DNA of 64,000 nt from assembly GCF_900102175.1 (NCBI RefSeq), contig NZ_FNKN01000002.1:62001-126000 (forward strand), in the 5' to 3' direction. This DNA comes from Microbacterium sp. cf332 (GTDB lineage: Bacteria; Actinomycetota; Actinomycetes; Actinomycetales; Microbacteriaceae). The notes under the pieces were generated by a model. That model did not search any database, was not told the origin of the DNA, and worked only from the letters and a program-made list of their open reading frames with translations. Every line of letters begins with the position of its first letter. The stretch's first letter is position 1. A program made the position numbers and the translations under genes. Of the stretch, positions 53,557 to 62,434 are shown one piece after another.

Positions 53557-55938
53557 TCAGTGCTCCTGCCGCGCGAGCAGAGCCACGGGGTACGTGTCGA
53601 GCAGGTCGGCCAGGCGCACGGCCCCGCCCTCCCAGACCCGGCCCGTGAGCTGCTCCACGTATCGTCCCGGTGCGACCAGCACGACGGTGTCGTTCCATCC
53701 ACCGCGCGCGGCGAGACCGACGGGCAGTCGCGTCGCGACGGTGACGGCGCCGCCGCGGTCGAAGGCGACCGCGTGATCTGCGGCGGCGCCGACGACGGGC
53801 AGCGCGGCGTAGCGCGTGAACAGCTCGGGGTGGTCGCGACGCAGGCGCAGCGCCCGCGATACGACGAGCAGCTTCACCGCCCCCGAGTCGTCGATCTCGG
53901 GATGCCACCCGCCGTCGAGCTTGGCGAGCAGCTCCCGCCGCTCGGCGAAGTCGACGTCGCGCCGGTTGTCCGGGTCCACGAGCGACAGGTCCCAGAGTTC
54001 GGTCCCCTGATAGACGTCCGGCACGCCGGGCGCGGTCAGCTGCAGCAGCTTCGCGGCGAGGGAGTTCGATCGGCCGGGCCCGGTCAGCTCGCCGACGATC
54101 TCTTCGACGATCGAGCGCGCGTCGCCGGTCGCGGCATCCACGAGGGCGGTGATGCGCTTCTCGGCGTCCTCGTCGGGATCGGACCAGGAGGTGACGATGC
54201 CCCCCTCGCGCGACGCCTTCTCGGCGTAGTCGCGCAGGCGTTCGGGCGACGCGGGCCAGGCACCGACGACGGCCTGCCAGAGCAGGTCGTCGAGGCGACC
54301 GTCGCCCGTCGAGGCGACCGCCCGCAGGCGTCCGAGGGCGTCGCTCCAGCGCTCGGGCACCTCGGCGATCACCGAGAGCCGGGCACGGACGTCCTCGCTG
54401 CGCTTGGTGTCGTGCGTGCTGAGCGAGGTCAGAGCGTGCGGCCAGGTCGCGTGACGGTGCGCCTGCGCGCGGTGATAGCCCGCGACGTCGAGAGAGAAGA
54501 CCCCCGGGTCGCCGCCCACCTCGGTGAGCGTGCCGAGTCGGGGGAAGCGGTAGAACGCGCTGTCCTCGACGCCCTTCGCCATGACCGGGCCGGTCGTCTG
54601 ACCGAACCGGCGGCTGAGCTCCGTGCCCTCCGCGGTGACGAGCGGGGCGATCGCGGCGATAGCGGGGGCGAGATCCGGGCGCGAGGCGGAGGCCGCGGCG
54701 ACCGCTTCGGCGACCAGCTCGTCACCGACGGGCGGGTAGACGCGGTACACCGAGAAGCTCGTCAGCAGCTCTGCGAAGGCGTCGCGGGCGACGTCATCCC
54801 CGAGCTCGTCTCGGACGCCCGCGGGCAGGCCCCGGACCAGGCGGCCGACCTCGGCCGCCTGGATGGTGTCGGCGACGGCACGCTTCGCGTCGTGCACGAT
54901 GTCCGCGTACGACGCGGGGGTCCCGTCGCTCCGCAGGGTCGCGTCGAGCTCGTCGAGCCGGCTCTCGCCCGACGGATCGATCAGCACCCGGTCGATCTCG
55001 GCCATCGCGTCGTATCCGGTCGTCCCCGCCGTCGCCCACCAGGTGGGGAGCTCCTCGGGATGATCGGTCGCGGCGTGCTCGAGGATCTTCTCGACGACGA
55101 CGTAGGCGCCGCCGGTCGCCGCGGCGAGCTGCTCGAGGTACCCGCCGGGGTCGGCGAGGCCGTCGGGGTGGTCGATCCGCAGGCCGTCGGCGAGTCCCTC
55201 GCGCAGCCAGCGCAGGATCTCGGCGTGGCTCGCCTCGAACACCTCGGGCACGTCGACGCGGACACCGGCGAGGGTGTTCACGGCGAAGAAGCGCCGGTAG
55301 TTGAGCTCGGTCGCGTCGTCGCGCCAGAAGGCGGCACGCCAGTGCTGCGCGGCGAGCACGGCGTCGACGGTGGCCGGGTCGGTCGTCGCGGCCGCGGGGG
55401 CGGTTCCGTCGGCGAGCGGCAGCACATGGTCGAAGTAGCGCGCCGCGCCCTCGGCCCCGTGGGCCTCGTCCGCGGCGGCCGGCGCGATCTCGATCTCGCC
55501 CGCCGCGACGGCCTCGCGCAGGGTCTTGCCGAGGATCGGCAGGCCGACCTTGCCGGCGCCGTGATCCCAGTCGATGTCGAACGCCGCGGCGTGCGCCGAG
55601 TCCCGGCCGTGCCGGAGCACGTCCCACCACCAGGGGTTCTCCGCCGCGACCGCGACGCCCTGGTGGTTCGGCACGATGTCGACGAGCACGCCGAGGCCCG
55701 CGTCCCGCGCGGCGGCCGAGAAGCGGACGAGCCCCTCAGGGCCGCCGCGGCGCGGGTCGACGACGGTCGGGTCGACGACGTCGTAGCCGTGGTCCGACCC
55801 CTCCGCCGCGGCGAGCAGCGGCGAGAGGTAGGCCCAGTCGACCCCGAGGTCGCGCAGGTAATCGGCGATGCCGGCGGCCGCCGCGAGGTTGAAGGCGGGC
55901 CGGATCTGCAGGCGGTAAGTCGAGATCGGCGCGGTCAT
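53557..55938 (-). CDS. treY: Malto-oligosyltrehalose synthase
   Basis: 793-residue GH13 enzyme that isomerises the reducing-end alpha-1,4 bond of maltodextrin to alpha-1,1. N-terminus ISTYRLQIRPAFNLAAAAGIADYLRDLGVDW, DIVPNHQGVAVAAENPWWWDVL, GLRIDHPDGLADPGGYLEQL (nucleophile Asp), YVVVEKILEHAA (acid Glu), and LTSLSTHDTKRSEDVRARL (third Asp) are hallmarks of TreY. Length is near the family norm. The ATG overlaps the glgX stop (ATGA), so the debranching enzyme and TreY are made together; TreZ is encoded 8.5 kb downstream in the same direction. Confidence 0.97.
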   Translation of the reverse strand: MTAPISTYRLQIRPAFNLAAAAGIADYLRDLGVDWAYLSPLLAAAEGSDHGYDVVDPTVVDPRRGGPEGLVRFSAAARDAGLGVLVDIVPNHQGVAVAAENPWWWDVLRHGRDSAHAAAFDIDWDHGAGKVGLPILGKTLREAVAAGEIEIAPAAADEAHGAEGAARYFDHVLPLADGTAPAAATTDPATVDAVLAAQHWRAAFWRDDATELNYRRFFAVNTLAGVRVDVPEVFEASHAEILRWLREGLADGLRIDHPDGLADPGGYLEQLAAATGGAYVVVEKILEHAATDHPEELPTWWATAGTTGYDAMAEIDRVLIDPSGESRLDELDATLRSDGTPASYADIVHDAKRAVADTIQAAEVGRLVRGLPAGVRDELGDDVARDAFAELLTSFSVYRVYPPVGDELVAEAVAAASASRPDLAPAIAAIAPLVTAEGTELSRRFGQTTGPVMAKGVEDSAFYRFPRLGTLTEVGGDPGVFSLDVAGYHRAQAHRHATWPHALTSLSTHDTKRSEDVRARLSVIAEVPERWSDALGRLRAVASTGDGRLDDLLWQAVVGAWPASPERLRDYAEKASREGGIVTSWSDPDEDAEKRITALVDAATGDARSIVEEIVGELTGPGRSNSLAAKLLQLTAPGVPDVYQGTELWDLSLVDPDNRRDVDFAERRELLAKLDGGWHPEIDDSGAVKLLVVSRALRLRRDHPELFTRYAALPVVGAAADHAVAFDRGGAVTVATRLPVGLAARGGWNDTVVLVAPGRYVEQLTGRVWEGGAVRLADLLDTYPVALLARQEH

Positions 55939-58148
55939 CGGCCCGGCAGCTCGGGGGTCGGCGCCTCGGCGGGGATGATGTCGATCGGCGTCGTGTACGC
56001 CGCGAGCGATGCCGCGACCGAGTGGTCGACCTCGGCCTCGGGCTCGACGTACTCGCCCAGCACGACGAGCGACTTCGCCCCGACATGCAGCGCGTTCCCG
56101 CCCTCGAGCGGCTCGGTCCCGACGAGCTCGCCGCTCGTGTCGATCAGCACCTCCCAGCGGTCGGCGTACTGATCCGACGGCACGGTGAACTCGACCTCGT
56201 CGTCACCCGCGTTGAAGAGCACGAAGAAGTGGCCGTCGGAGATGTCCTCGCCGCGGCGGTCGCGCTCGCGGATGCCGTCGCCGTTGAGGAAGACGCCGAC
56301 CGCCCGGCCGAAGCCGGAATCCCAGTCCTCGGGCTGCATGGCGGTGCCGTCGGGGCGCAGCCACACGATGTCGGGCACCGGCGACCCCTCCTCGCGGCGC
56401 ACCGGGCGACCGTCGAAGAAGCGGCTCCGACGGAACGTCGGGTGCAGGCGACGCAGCCGCGCCAGGGCGGCGGTGAACTCGATGAGCGGCTGGTCGACCT
56501 GATCCCAGTGGATCCAGGTCAGCTCGTTGTCCTGGGCGTAGCCGTTGTTGTTGCCCTGCTGCGTGCGTCCCAGCTCGTCGCCGTGGCAGATCATCGGCAC
56601 GCCCTGGCTGAGCAGGAGGGTCGCGAGGAAGTTGCGCTGCTGGCGTGCGCGCATGGTCAGCACGTTCGGGTCGTCGGTGGGTCCCTCGACGCCCATGTTG
56701 TTGGAGCGGTTGTGCGACTCGCCGTCGTTGCCGTCCTCGCCGTTGGCGTCGTTGTGCTTCTCGTTGTACGACACGAGGTCGCGCAGGGTGAAGCCGTCGT
56801 GCGCGGTGACGAAGTTGATGGATGCCACCGGCCACCGGCCGTCGTGCTCGTACAGGTCGGCCGACCCCGTGAGGCGCGAGGCGAACTCGCCCAGCGTCGA
56901 GGCCTCGCCGCGCCAGAAGTCGCGGACGGTGTCGCGATACTTGCCGTTCCACTCCGTCCACTGGGGAGGGAAGTTGCCGACCTGGTAGCCACCCGGACCG
57001 ATGTCCCACGGCTCGGCGATGAGCTTGACCTGCGAGACGATCGGGTCCTGCTGCACGAGCTCGAAGAACGCCGACAGGCGGTCGACGTCGTAGAACTCGC
57101 GGGCGAGCGTCGCCGCGAGGTCGAACCGGAAACCGTCGACGTGCATCTCGGTGACCCAGTACCGCAGCGAGTCCATGATCAGCTGCAGCGCGTGCGGGTT
57201 GCCGACGTTGAGGCTGTTGCCCGTGCCGGTGTAGTCGGTGTAGTAGCGCTTGTCGTCGTCCTCGAGCCGGTAGTAGGCCTCGTTGTCGATGCCGCGCATC
57301 GACAGGGTCGGACCCATGTGGTTGCCCTCGGCGGTGTGGTTGTAGACGACGTCGAGGATGACCTCGATGCCGGCGGCGTGCAGCGCCTTCACCATGGCCT
57401 TGAACTCCTGCACCTGCTGACCGTGGTCGCCCGTGGCCGAGTAGGTGTTCTGCGGCGCGAAGAAGGCGATGGTGTTGTAGCCCCAGTAGTTCGAGAGCCC
57501 CTTCTCCTGCAGCGTCGAGTCATTGACGAACTGGTGGACCGGCATGAGCTCGAGCGCCGTGACGCCGATCTTCTTGAGGTGATCGATGACCGCGGGGTGC
57601 GCGATGCCCGCGTAGGAGCCGCGGATGTCCTCGGGGATGTCGGGGTGGAGCTTCGTCAGGCCCTTGACGTGGGCCTCGTAGATCACGCTCTCGGCGTAGG
57701 GGATCTTCGGCAGCCGGTCGCCCGCCCAGTCGAAGAACGGGTTGATGACGACGCCCTTCATCATGTGGGCGGCCGAGTCCTCCTCGTTGAACGAGTCGGG
57801 CTCGCCGAAGTCGTAGCCGAATACGGGCTGACCCCAGTCGACCTGCCCCTCGACGGCCTTCGCGTACGGGTCGAGCAGCAGTTTGCTCGGGTTGAACCGC
57901 TTGCCGTCGGCGGGGTCGTTCGGTCCGTGCACGCGGTAGCCGTAGCGCTGTCCCGGCTGCACGTTCGGCAGGTACGCGTGCCACACGAACGCGTCGACGT
58001 CGCGCAGCTCGACGCACGTCTCGGTGCCGTCCTCGTCGAAGAGGCACAGCTCGACCTTCTCAGCTCCCTCGCTGAACAGGGCGAAATTCGTCCCGTTCCC
58101 GTCATAGGTCGCTCCGAGCGGATAAGCGGAACCCGGCCAAGCCTGCAT
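55935..58148 (-). CDS. glgX: Glycogen debranching enzyme GlgX/TreX
   Basis: 737-residue GH13 isoamylase-type enzyme. The N-terminal CBM48-like domain reads YPLGATYDGNGTNFALFSEGAEKVELCLFDEDG; the barrel has GVTALELMPVHQFVNDSTL, VDGFRFDLAATLAREF (nucleophile Asp), LIAEPWDIGPGGYQVGNFP (acid Glu) and INFVTAHDGFTLRDLVSYNEKHN (third Asp). It hydrolyses alpha-1,6 branches of glycogen to feed TreY/TreZ trehalose synthesis. GGGGAG precedes the ATG at 58148 by about 6 nt. The frame is open upstream, but that part belongs to GC-rich non-coding sequence and another gene's shadow. Confidence 0.97.
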   Translation of the reverse strand: MQAWPGSAYPLGATYDGNGTNFALFSEGAEKVELCLFDEDGTETCVELRDVDAFVWHAYLPNVQPGQRYGYRVHGPNDPADGKRFNPSKLLLDPYAKAVEGQVDWGQPVFGYDFGEPDSFNEEDSAAHMMKGVVINPFFDWAGDRLPKIPYAESVIYEAHVKGLTKLHPDIPEDIRGSYAGIAHPAVIDHLKKIGVTALELMPVHQFVNDSTLQEKGLSNYWGYNTIAFFAPQNTYSATGDHGQQVQEFKAMVKALHAAGIEVILDVVYNHTAEGNHMGPTLSMRGIDNEAYYRLEDDDKRYYTDYTGTGNSLNVGNPHALQLIMDSLRYWVTEMHVDGFRFDLAATLAREFYDVDRLSAFFELVQQDPIVSQVKLIAEPWDIGPGGYQVGNFPPQWTEWNGKYRDTVRDFWRGEASTLGEFASRLTGSADLYEHDGRWPVASINFVTAHDGFTLRDLVSYNEKHNDANGEDGNDGESHNRSNNMGVEGPTDDPNVLTMRARQQRNFLATLLLSQGVPMICHGDELGRTQQGNNNGYAQDNELTWIHWDQVDQPLIEFTAALARLRRLHPTFRRSRFFDGRPVRREEGSPVPDIVWLRPDGTAMQPEDWDSGFGRAVGVFLNGDGIRERDRRGEDISDGHFFVLFNAGDDEVEFTVPSDQYADRWEVLIDTSGELVGTEPLEGGNALHVGAKSLVVLGEYVEPEAEVDHSVAASLAAYTTPIDIIPAEAPTPELPGR

Positions 58149-58234
58149 GTGATCTCCCCTGTTCGTGACGCTCACACTACTCAGGCGGAATGTCACGTCC
58201 CGGTGCCCTTGACAAGCGCTGCCGCGGAGTCCGT

Positions 58235-58999
58235 TCAGGCTCCGCGCGGCGCGAAGCGGGCGCCGAGCATGCCGGGCGGCGTCTGCCGGGCGTCCGCCGC
58301 GAGGGACTCCGGGATGCGGCCGGCCGTCTCGAGCTCGTCGATGGCGTCGCCGAGGTCGGCGAGGATGCGGGCGCGCGTGTCTTCGTCGAGCGCCGAGACG
58401 GCGGCGGCGAGCCGATCCACGGTTCGCTTCCAGCGCTCGGAGCCATCGGTCGGCTTCCGCCGGAAGATCACGAAGTACAGCGCGCCGACGACGAGATCGG
58501 CCGCGATGAATGCGACGCCCCCGGCGCCCTCGGCCTCGTTCTGGACCACCGCGAGGATCGCGGCGATCAGGGCCGCACCAGCCGCGAGCACGTGCACCCA
58601 CCCGATAGCGTGCGCGGAACCGGCGTCGACGCGGCCGGCATCCCGCCCGGTCGTCACGAGTCCGGCACCGGCGACGACGGCTCCCGCTGCGAAGGCGAAT
58701 CCGGCGGCCCCGACGGCCGCGACATCGGCCCGCCCGAACACCCAGCCGAGCAGCAGCGCGGCACCGACGACGGGCGCACCCAGCCCGACGAGGTTCCAGA
58801 CCAGCAGGAGGACCGTGACCGCCGGGTTCCGACCCGAGTGGACGGCGAGCTCGCGGAACACCGACGTCGGTGCGAAGACGGCGATGACCCGCCGCACCGC
58901 GGGCGCCTCCTGCCACGCCCGCGCCTCGAGCCGCCACCAGTCGATCGGCTCCCAGGTGCGGCGCGACGCCGCGAAGCGCGCCGCAGGTCCCGCCGTCAT
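58235..58999 (-). CDS. Uncharacterised membrane protein of the WXG100 operon
   Basis: 254-residue protein: a soluble basic N-terminus (FAASRRTWEPIDWWRLEARAWQEAPAVRRV), four to five hydrophobic segments between residues 55 and 180 (VTVLLLVWNLVGLGAPVVGAALLLGWVF, GFAFAAGAVVAGAGLV, VHVLAAGAALIAAILAVV, GGVAFIAADLVVGALYFVIF), and a helical cytoplasmic tail. Unrecognised family. The ATG overlaps the stop of the 209-residue gene (ATGA). Last gene of the six-gene operon with ESAT-6-like proteins; a membrane partner or immunity role is conceivable but unproven. Confidence 0.72.
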   Translation of the reverse strand: MTAGPAARFAASRRTWEPIDWWRLEARAWQEAPAVRRVIAVFAPTSVFRELAVHSGRNPAVTVLLLVWNLVGLGAPVVGAALLLGWVFGRADVAAVGAAGFAFAAGAVVAGAGLVTTGRDAGRVDAGSAHAIGWVHVLAAGAALIAAILAVVQNEAEGAGGVAFIAADLVVGALYFVIFRRKPTDGSERWKRTVDRLAAAVSALDEDTRARILADLGDAIDELETAGRIPESLAADARQTPPGMLGARFAPRGA

Positions 59000-59625
59000 G
59001 CCGTCCACTCCGGCCAGCTGCGTCCCGCGGTGTCGAGGGGCGACGCGATCCGCTCGGGGTCGAACGCCGCAGACAGATCGCCCGCGACGCCCTCGATGCG
59101 CAGAGTCGAGAGGAACACCTCGGTCAGCGCTGCGACCGCCGTCACCGCGGGCGCGGCGACCGGCGTGATGTCGATACGGATGGCGCGGCCGGGCGGTACG
59201 AAGAGCCATCGCACCGCACCGAGCGCAGGGTCCGCGCTCACCAGGACGGTGGATGAGACCCCCCGCCCGACGGCAAGGTCGGGGGTGATCCGGACGTGGG
59301 GCGGCAGCAGGGCGGCAGGACGGACGAAAGCCTCGACCTCCTCCGGTGCCGGCTCGCGGTCGGCGACGGCGATGCGGACCGCGGTCCAGACCCGCCATGA
59401 CGGCGCGTAGAGCAGCACGCCCGCCGCACCCTCGTGCGAGATGCGCGCCTGCGCGCGTGCCGCGAAGTCCACGGCCCGCTCCGAGCGGACGGCGTCGGCG
59501 CCGTGTCTGCTCGCGGTGGCACCGACGGCCTCGCGCGCCCAGTCCGCGCGAGCCGCATCGCCCATCCGGTCACCGGGCAGCGGAACGACGAACTCCGGAT
59601 CATCGACGTAGCGGACGGCGATCAC
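58996..59625 (-). CDS. Uncharacterised protein of the WXG100 operon (209 aa)
   Basis: Soluble alpha/beta protein, no membrane segments: RYVDDPEFVVPLPGDRMGDAARADWAREAV, GVLLYAPSWRVWTAVRIAVADREPAPEEVEAFV and GAVRWLFVPPGRAIRIDITPVAAP. No family recognised. GTG start coupled to the upstream gene (GTGA) and ATGA coupling to the downstream membrane-protein gene. By position it could be a chaperone for secretion of the effector-like protein, in the way EspG-like factors serve type VII substrates; this is inference only. Confidence 0.7.
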   Translation of the reverse strand: MIAVRYVDDPEFVVPLPGDRMGDAARADWAREAVGATASRHGADAVRSERAVDFAARAQARISHEGAAGVLLYAPSWRVWTAVRIAVADREPAPEEVEAFVRPAALLPPHVRITPDLAVGRGVSSTVLVSADPALGAVRWLFVPPGRAIRIDITPVAAPAVTAVAALTEVFLSTLRIEGVAGDLSAAFDPERIASPLDTAGRSWPEWTA

Positions 59626-60239
59626 GAACGAACCCAGGCGAAGGTCGCGACCGAGGCGTCGATCATGTCGATCCAGTCCGCGATGCGGGCATCCGTCTCC
59701 CGGTCGCGTTCGACCGGCTGAACAATGGTGGCCGTCAACTGGAGAGCGCTCGACCTGCCGGTGCCCGGAATCGGCGTGAGGTAGACGAGGGTGCGCGTAT
59801 CGGCCTCATCGCCGTCGATGCGGGCCCGCTTGTGGTGCTCCCACCGGAGGAAATGGCGACTCCCGCCGAGCACTCGCGCGCCATGATTCTCGATCGCCTC
59901 GGCCACCCGCGCATCGAGTGGCGCCGATGGGGCCGAACGCTGCAGCGAACCGATGATCGTGACGGGGGCCAGCAGACCGGCAGGGGTGTCGGCTCCCGGC
60001 ATGATCATGAACAGCGCGCCCTGCGCACGGGCCGAGGCGAATGCCTCCGTGACGAGAGGCCCCAATCGGGCGAACAGCACCGGCTGGTGGGCTGCCATGA
60101 GACGCTCGCGTGCGCGGGCGACGAGCTGCTGCTCGGTCTCCGGAGCCATCTCGTGCAGCTCCCAGCCCGGCGGACCCATCATGCGGAACGCCGGGATCGA
60201 CGGCACCCGGCCGAGCAGTTCGTCCCGCAGCGACATCAT
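59622..60239 (-). CDS. Uncharacterised protein of the WXG100 operon (205 aa)
   Basis: Soluble protein beginning MSLRDELLGRVPSIPAFRMMGPPGWELHEMAPETEQQLVARARERLMAAHQPVLFARLGPLVTEAF and ending ATIVQPVERDRETDARIADWIDMIDASVATFAWV; the middle is beta-rich (ALFMIMPGADTPAGLLAPVTIIGS). No family recognised. Adjacent ATGs at 60239 and 60236 are both possible starts. Only 43 bp separate it from the effector-like gene upstream, and its stop overlaps the next GTG, so all are one transcription unit. Confidence 0.7.
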   Translation of the reverse strand: MMSLRDELLGRVPSIPAFRMMGPPGWELHEMAPETEQQLVARARERLMAAHQPVLFARLGPLVTEAFASARAQGALFMIMPGADTPAGLLAPVTIIGSLQRSAPSAPLDARVAEAIENHGARVLGGSRHFLRWEHHKRARIDGDEADTRTLVYLTPIPGTGRSSALQLTATIVQPVERDRETDARIADWIDMIDASVATFAWVRS

Positions 60240-60282
60240 GAGATCACCCTGCCACAGCCGAGCCGCGTGATCCGGGCCGGCC

Positions 60283-61527
60283 TCACCAGCGGAGATCGGC
60301 CAGGTTCAGGAACGATCCGGAACCGACGTCGATGATGTTCTCGCCATAGCTGAAGATGTTCGCGACGTTCCCGACGAAGCTGCCCGCCGCATCCGTTGCG
60401 TAAGCGGCCTGCTGCGGCATCGTGCCGAGCTCGCCGACGACCCGCCACATGTCATTGTCGAAACCCGTCACCAGGTCCGACATGAACTCGAAGCTGTTCC
60501 CCCCGAGCGACAGGAAGCCCGCCCCGCTGCCGCCCAGACCGCGCATGTTCGACACGAAGTCGGGGAGACCGCCACTGAGGCTGAGGCTCCACCGCGCGGC
60601 GTCGTCCGCCACCGACAAGCCACCGCGCGACAGTCCCGTCCACGCACGCATACCCGATCCGATGCCGCCGGAGGCGAACTCGCCCAGGGCGCCGAACGGG
60701 AAGACACCGAGGATCGCGAGGCCGACCTCGACGGGGCCCGCGTCGCCGCGGGTCGCCTGATAGATGGTCAGCACGAGCGATAGCACCCCGACGGCGAGGG
60801 CGAGCATGGCGACGATCGGCCCGCCGACGACGAGCGCAAGCACCGCGAGGACCATGCCTGCGATCGCGAGGACGTCGAGGACGAACGACACGAGTCCGTC
60901 GAGGTTGTCCCAGAAGGAATCCTGCACACCATCCTGCGTGGCACCGCGGATCCCCGACACCGCGGTCTCGAAGGCCGATTCCCACGCGTCGTAATCGGCA
61001 TCGAACGCGTCGCCCGCCGCCTCCCACAGGTCGTAGGCGGCGTCACGGGCCGCGAGCGCGTCCGCGGCGTCTTCGTCGGCCCGCTGCTGCGCCGCGTCCG
61101 ACTCGGCCGGGTCGACGGAAGGCGTGGAGTTCGACTGGTTCAGCCGCGCGTTCTCCGCCTCCACCGCCTGATCACGACGCGATTGCAGGGTCGCCCACGC
61201 ATCGTCGGCGGCGGGCACGCTCGACTGCATCCGACCCTGCACGTCGCCCAGCGCGGTGCCGTAATCGCGGATGAAGGGGCCGACCGCCACATACAGGTCG
61301 GCGGCGCGTCCGAGCTCGCGATAGACCTCTTCGCCGGCCTCGCGCAGCTTGTCGATCGCGGAGCCCTCCATGTCGGCTCCGTCCGCCACGAGGCGGTCGA
61401 GCAGCGCCGCGGCGTCCGACATGGCGGAACCCAGGTTGACGACCTGAGTCCCTCGGGCGTTGATCAGCCCGGCGTTTCCGACGACCACCTCGACCGGTCG
61501 GCCGCGCGGGGAATCGTGCGTAGCCAT
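60283..61527 (-). CDS. Putative type VII secretion effector-like protein
   Basis: 414-residue protein. Residues 1-200 are almost all helical and charged, with WXG100-like heptads (SAMSDAAALLDRLVADGADMEGSAIDKLREAGEEVYRELGRAADLYVA) and a long coiled-coil-like stretch (QSRRDQAVEAENARLNQ, AAQQRADEDAADALAARDAAYDLWEAA). Residues about 212-256 are strongly hydrophobic (LVSFVLDVLAIAGMVLAVLALVVGGPIVAMLALAVGVLSLVLTI), followed by a Gly/Ser/Phe-rich C-terminus without a recognised catalytic motif. This order resembles actinobacterial type VII (LXG-like) secreted toxins. AGGGACAGG precedes the ATG. Two ESAT-6-like genes lie directly upstream. Confidence 0.72.
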   Translation of the reverse strand: MATHDSPRGRPVEVVVGNAGLINARGTQVVNLGSAMSDAAALLDRLVADGADMEGSAIDKLREAGEEVYRELGRAADLYVAVGPFIRDYGTALGDVQGRMQSSVPAADDAWATLQSRRDQAVEAENARLNQSNSTPSVDPAESDAAQQRADEDAADALAARDAAYDLWEAAGDAFDADYDAWESAFETAVSGIRGATQDGVQDSFWDNLDGLVSFVLDVLAIAGMVLAVLALVVGGPIVAMLALAVGVLSLVLTIYQATRGDAGPVEVGLAILGVFPFGALGEFASGGIGSGMRAWTGLSRGGLSVADDAARWSLSLSGGLPDFVSNMRGLGGSGAGFLSLGGNSFEFMSDLVTGFDNDMWRVVGELGTMPQQAAYATDAAGSFVGNVANIFSYGENIIDVGSGSFLNLADLRW

Positions 61528-61537
61528 CTGCCTGTCC

Positions 61538-61846
61538 CTACCCGGTTTCCTGCATCTGCGCCGCCATCTGCGCCGCCGACTCGAGATCGAAGTCCCCGAA
61601 CCCCTCGAGGACCGTCTTGGCACGGTTGATCACCGACTCCAGCCCGTCGTTGAGCTTGCCCCGGCGATCGTCCCACTGGCTCTCGAACGTGTTCGCCTCG
61701 TCGCGGAGCTCTCCGCGATCGTACGGACGGTCGATATCGGAAGCGAGATCGCTCGCGCGCGTCGAAGCGTTGTCGAACTCCGTCTGCGTTGCGATCAGAT
61801 TGGTGTACAGCGCGCCGATCTCGTCGTACGAGAGCCGAACCGACAT
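61538..61846 (-). CDS. WXG100/ESAT-6-like protein
   Basis: 102-residue helical-hairpin protein: SYDEIGALYTNLIATQTEFDNASTRASDLASDIDRPYDRGELRDEANTFESQWDDRRGKLNDGLESVINRAKTVLEGFGDFD. Size, two long helices and a central turn fit the WXG100 superfamily, though the turn motif is WDD rather than Trp-x-Gly. Such proteins are small dimers exported by type VII systems. It begins 7 bp after the upstream ESAT-6-like gene and ends 10 bp before the effector-like gene. Confidence 0.78.
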   Translation of the reverse strand: MSVRLSYDEIGALYTNLIATQTEFDNASTRASDLASDIDRPYDRGELRDEANTFESQWDDRRGKLNDGLESVINRAKTVLEGFGDFDLESAAQMAAQMQETG

Positions 61847-61853
61847 CTCGGCG

Positions 61854-62141
61854 TCAGCTGCCGGCGAGCTGCTGGTCCAGGTCCTGGATCGCGCGCATCA
61901 TGCCCAGCAGCGAGTCGGACATGTCGTTGATGCCATCGACCGCGTTCTTCAGACCCGTCGTCAGCTCCGAATACCCCTCACCGAACTTGCCCGACGCGTG
62001 CTGGGTCTTGAAGTCATCACCCAGCAACGTGTCCACCTGCGACTTCAGGGTGTCGAGCTGACCCTGAATGTCATCACGAGCCTGCGACAGCGAGTTCGCA
62101 ACCTGCTCCATCTCCGCATAAGACGCACCGAAATCAGCCAT
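61854..62141 (-). CDS. WXG100/ESAT-6-like protein, first gene of operon
   Basis: 95-residue helical-hairpin protein: FGASYAEMEQVANSLSQARDDIQGQLDTLKSQVDTLLGDDFKTQHASGKFGEGYSELTTGLKNAVDGINDMSDSLLGMMRAIQDLDQQLAGS. The helix-turn-helix layout, length and hydrophobic heptads are those of WXG100 proteins; the turn (GDDFKTQHASGKF) lacks the tryptophan of WxG. AGGAGG lies 6 nt before the ATG at 62141. A possible -10 box TAGGTT stands about 55 bp upstream. No ecc core genes occur in the window. Confidence 0.8.
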   Translation of the reverse strand: MADFGASYAEMEQVANSLSQARDDIQGQLDTLKSQVDTLLGDDFKTQHASGKFGEGYSELTTGLKNAVDGINDMSDSLLGMMRAIQDLDQQLAGS

Positions 62142-62250
62142 GACGGCCCTCCTGAAAGTAGATGTCCCGACCCCCCTCCGGAGCCGACACAGAAAACCTA
62201 TCCGCCCGAGTCCCACCAGGTCGATGGGGAGAACTCCCCACCCCGCTGCG

Positions 62251-62307
62251 CGACCCGACGGGAACGGCGCCGCACCCGGTGCGGTGACGACCGTTCGCGT
62301 CGGGTCG
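62251..62307. promoter_or_regulatory. Nested inverted repeat between the WXG100 operon and stress-cluster genes
   Basis: Outer arms CGACCCGACG (62251-62260) and CGTCGGGTCG (62298-62307) are a perfect 10-bp pair and enclose the perfect hairpin CCGCACCCGGTGCGG. It lies in the 293-bp divergent region. As both neighbours point away from it, it is a regulatory site or structured 5' leader rather than a terminator. The rest of the region has a small GGGGAGAACTCCCC palindrome (62227-62240) and no gene. Confidence 0.5.
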
Positions 62308-62434
62308 TCGCTCGTCGGGATACCCGCGCGCTCATCCCACAGCGCTTCGGCCTCGTCAAGCCCCGAGCCCGATCGCCCGGCGCAGGCGTTACATCGGCAC
62401 CCCGCGGAAGCAAGCGGTACCGAAAGGAGAACCG

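Noticed and set aside
56022..59168. A 1048-codon open frame opposite glgX and the downstream membrane protein gene
   Set aside because: Antisense shadow caused by strong third-position GC bias; glgX motifs on the other strand are unambiguous.
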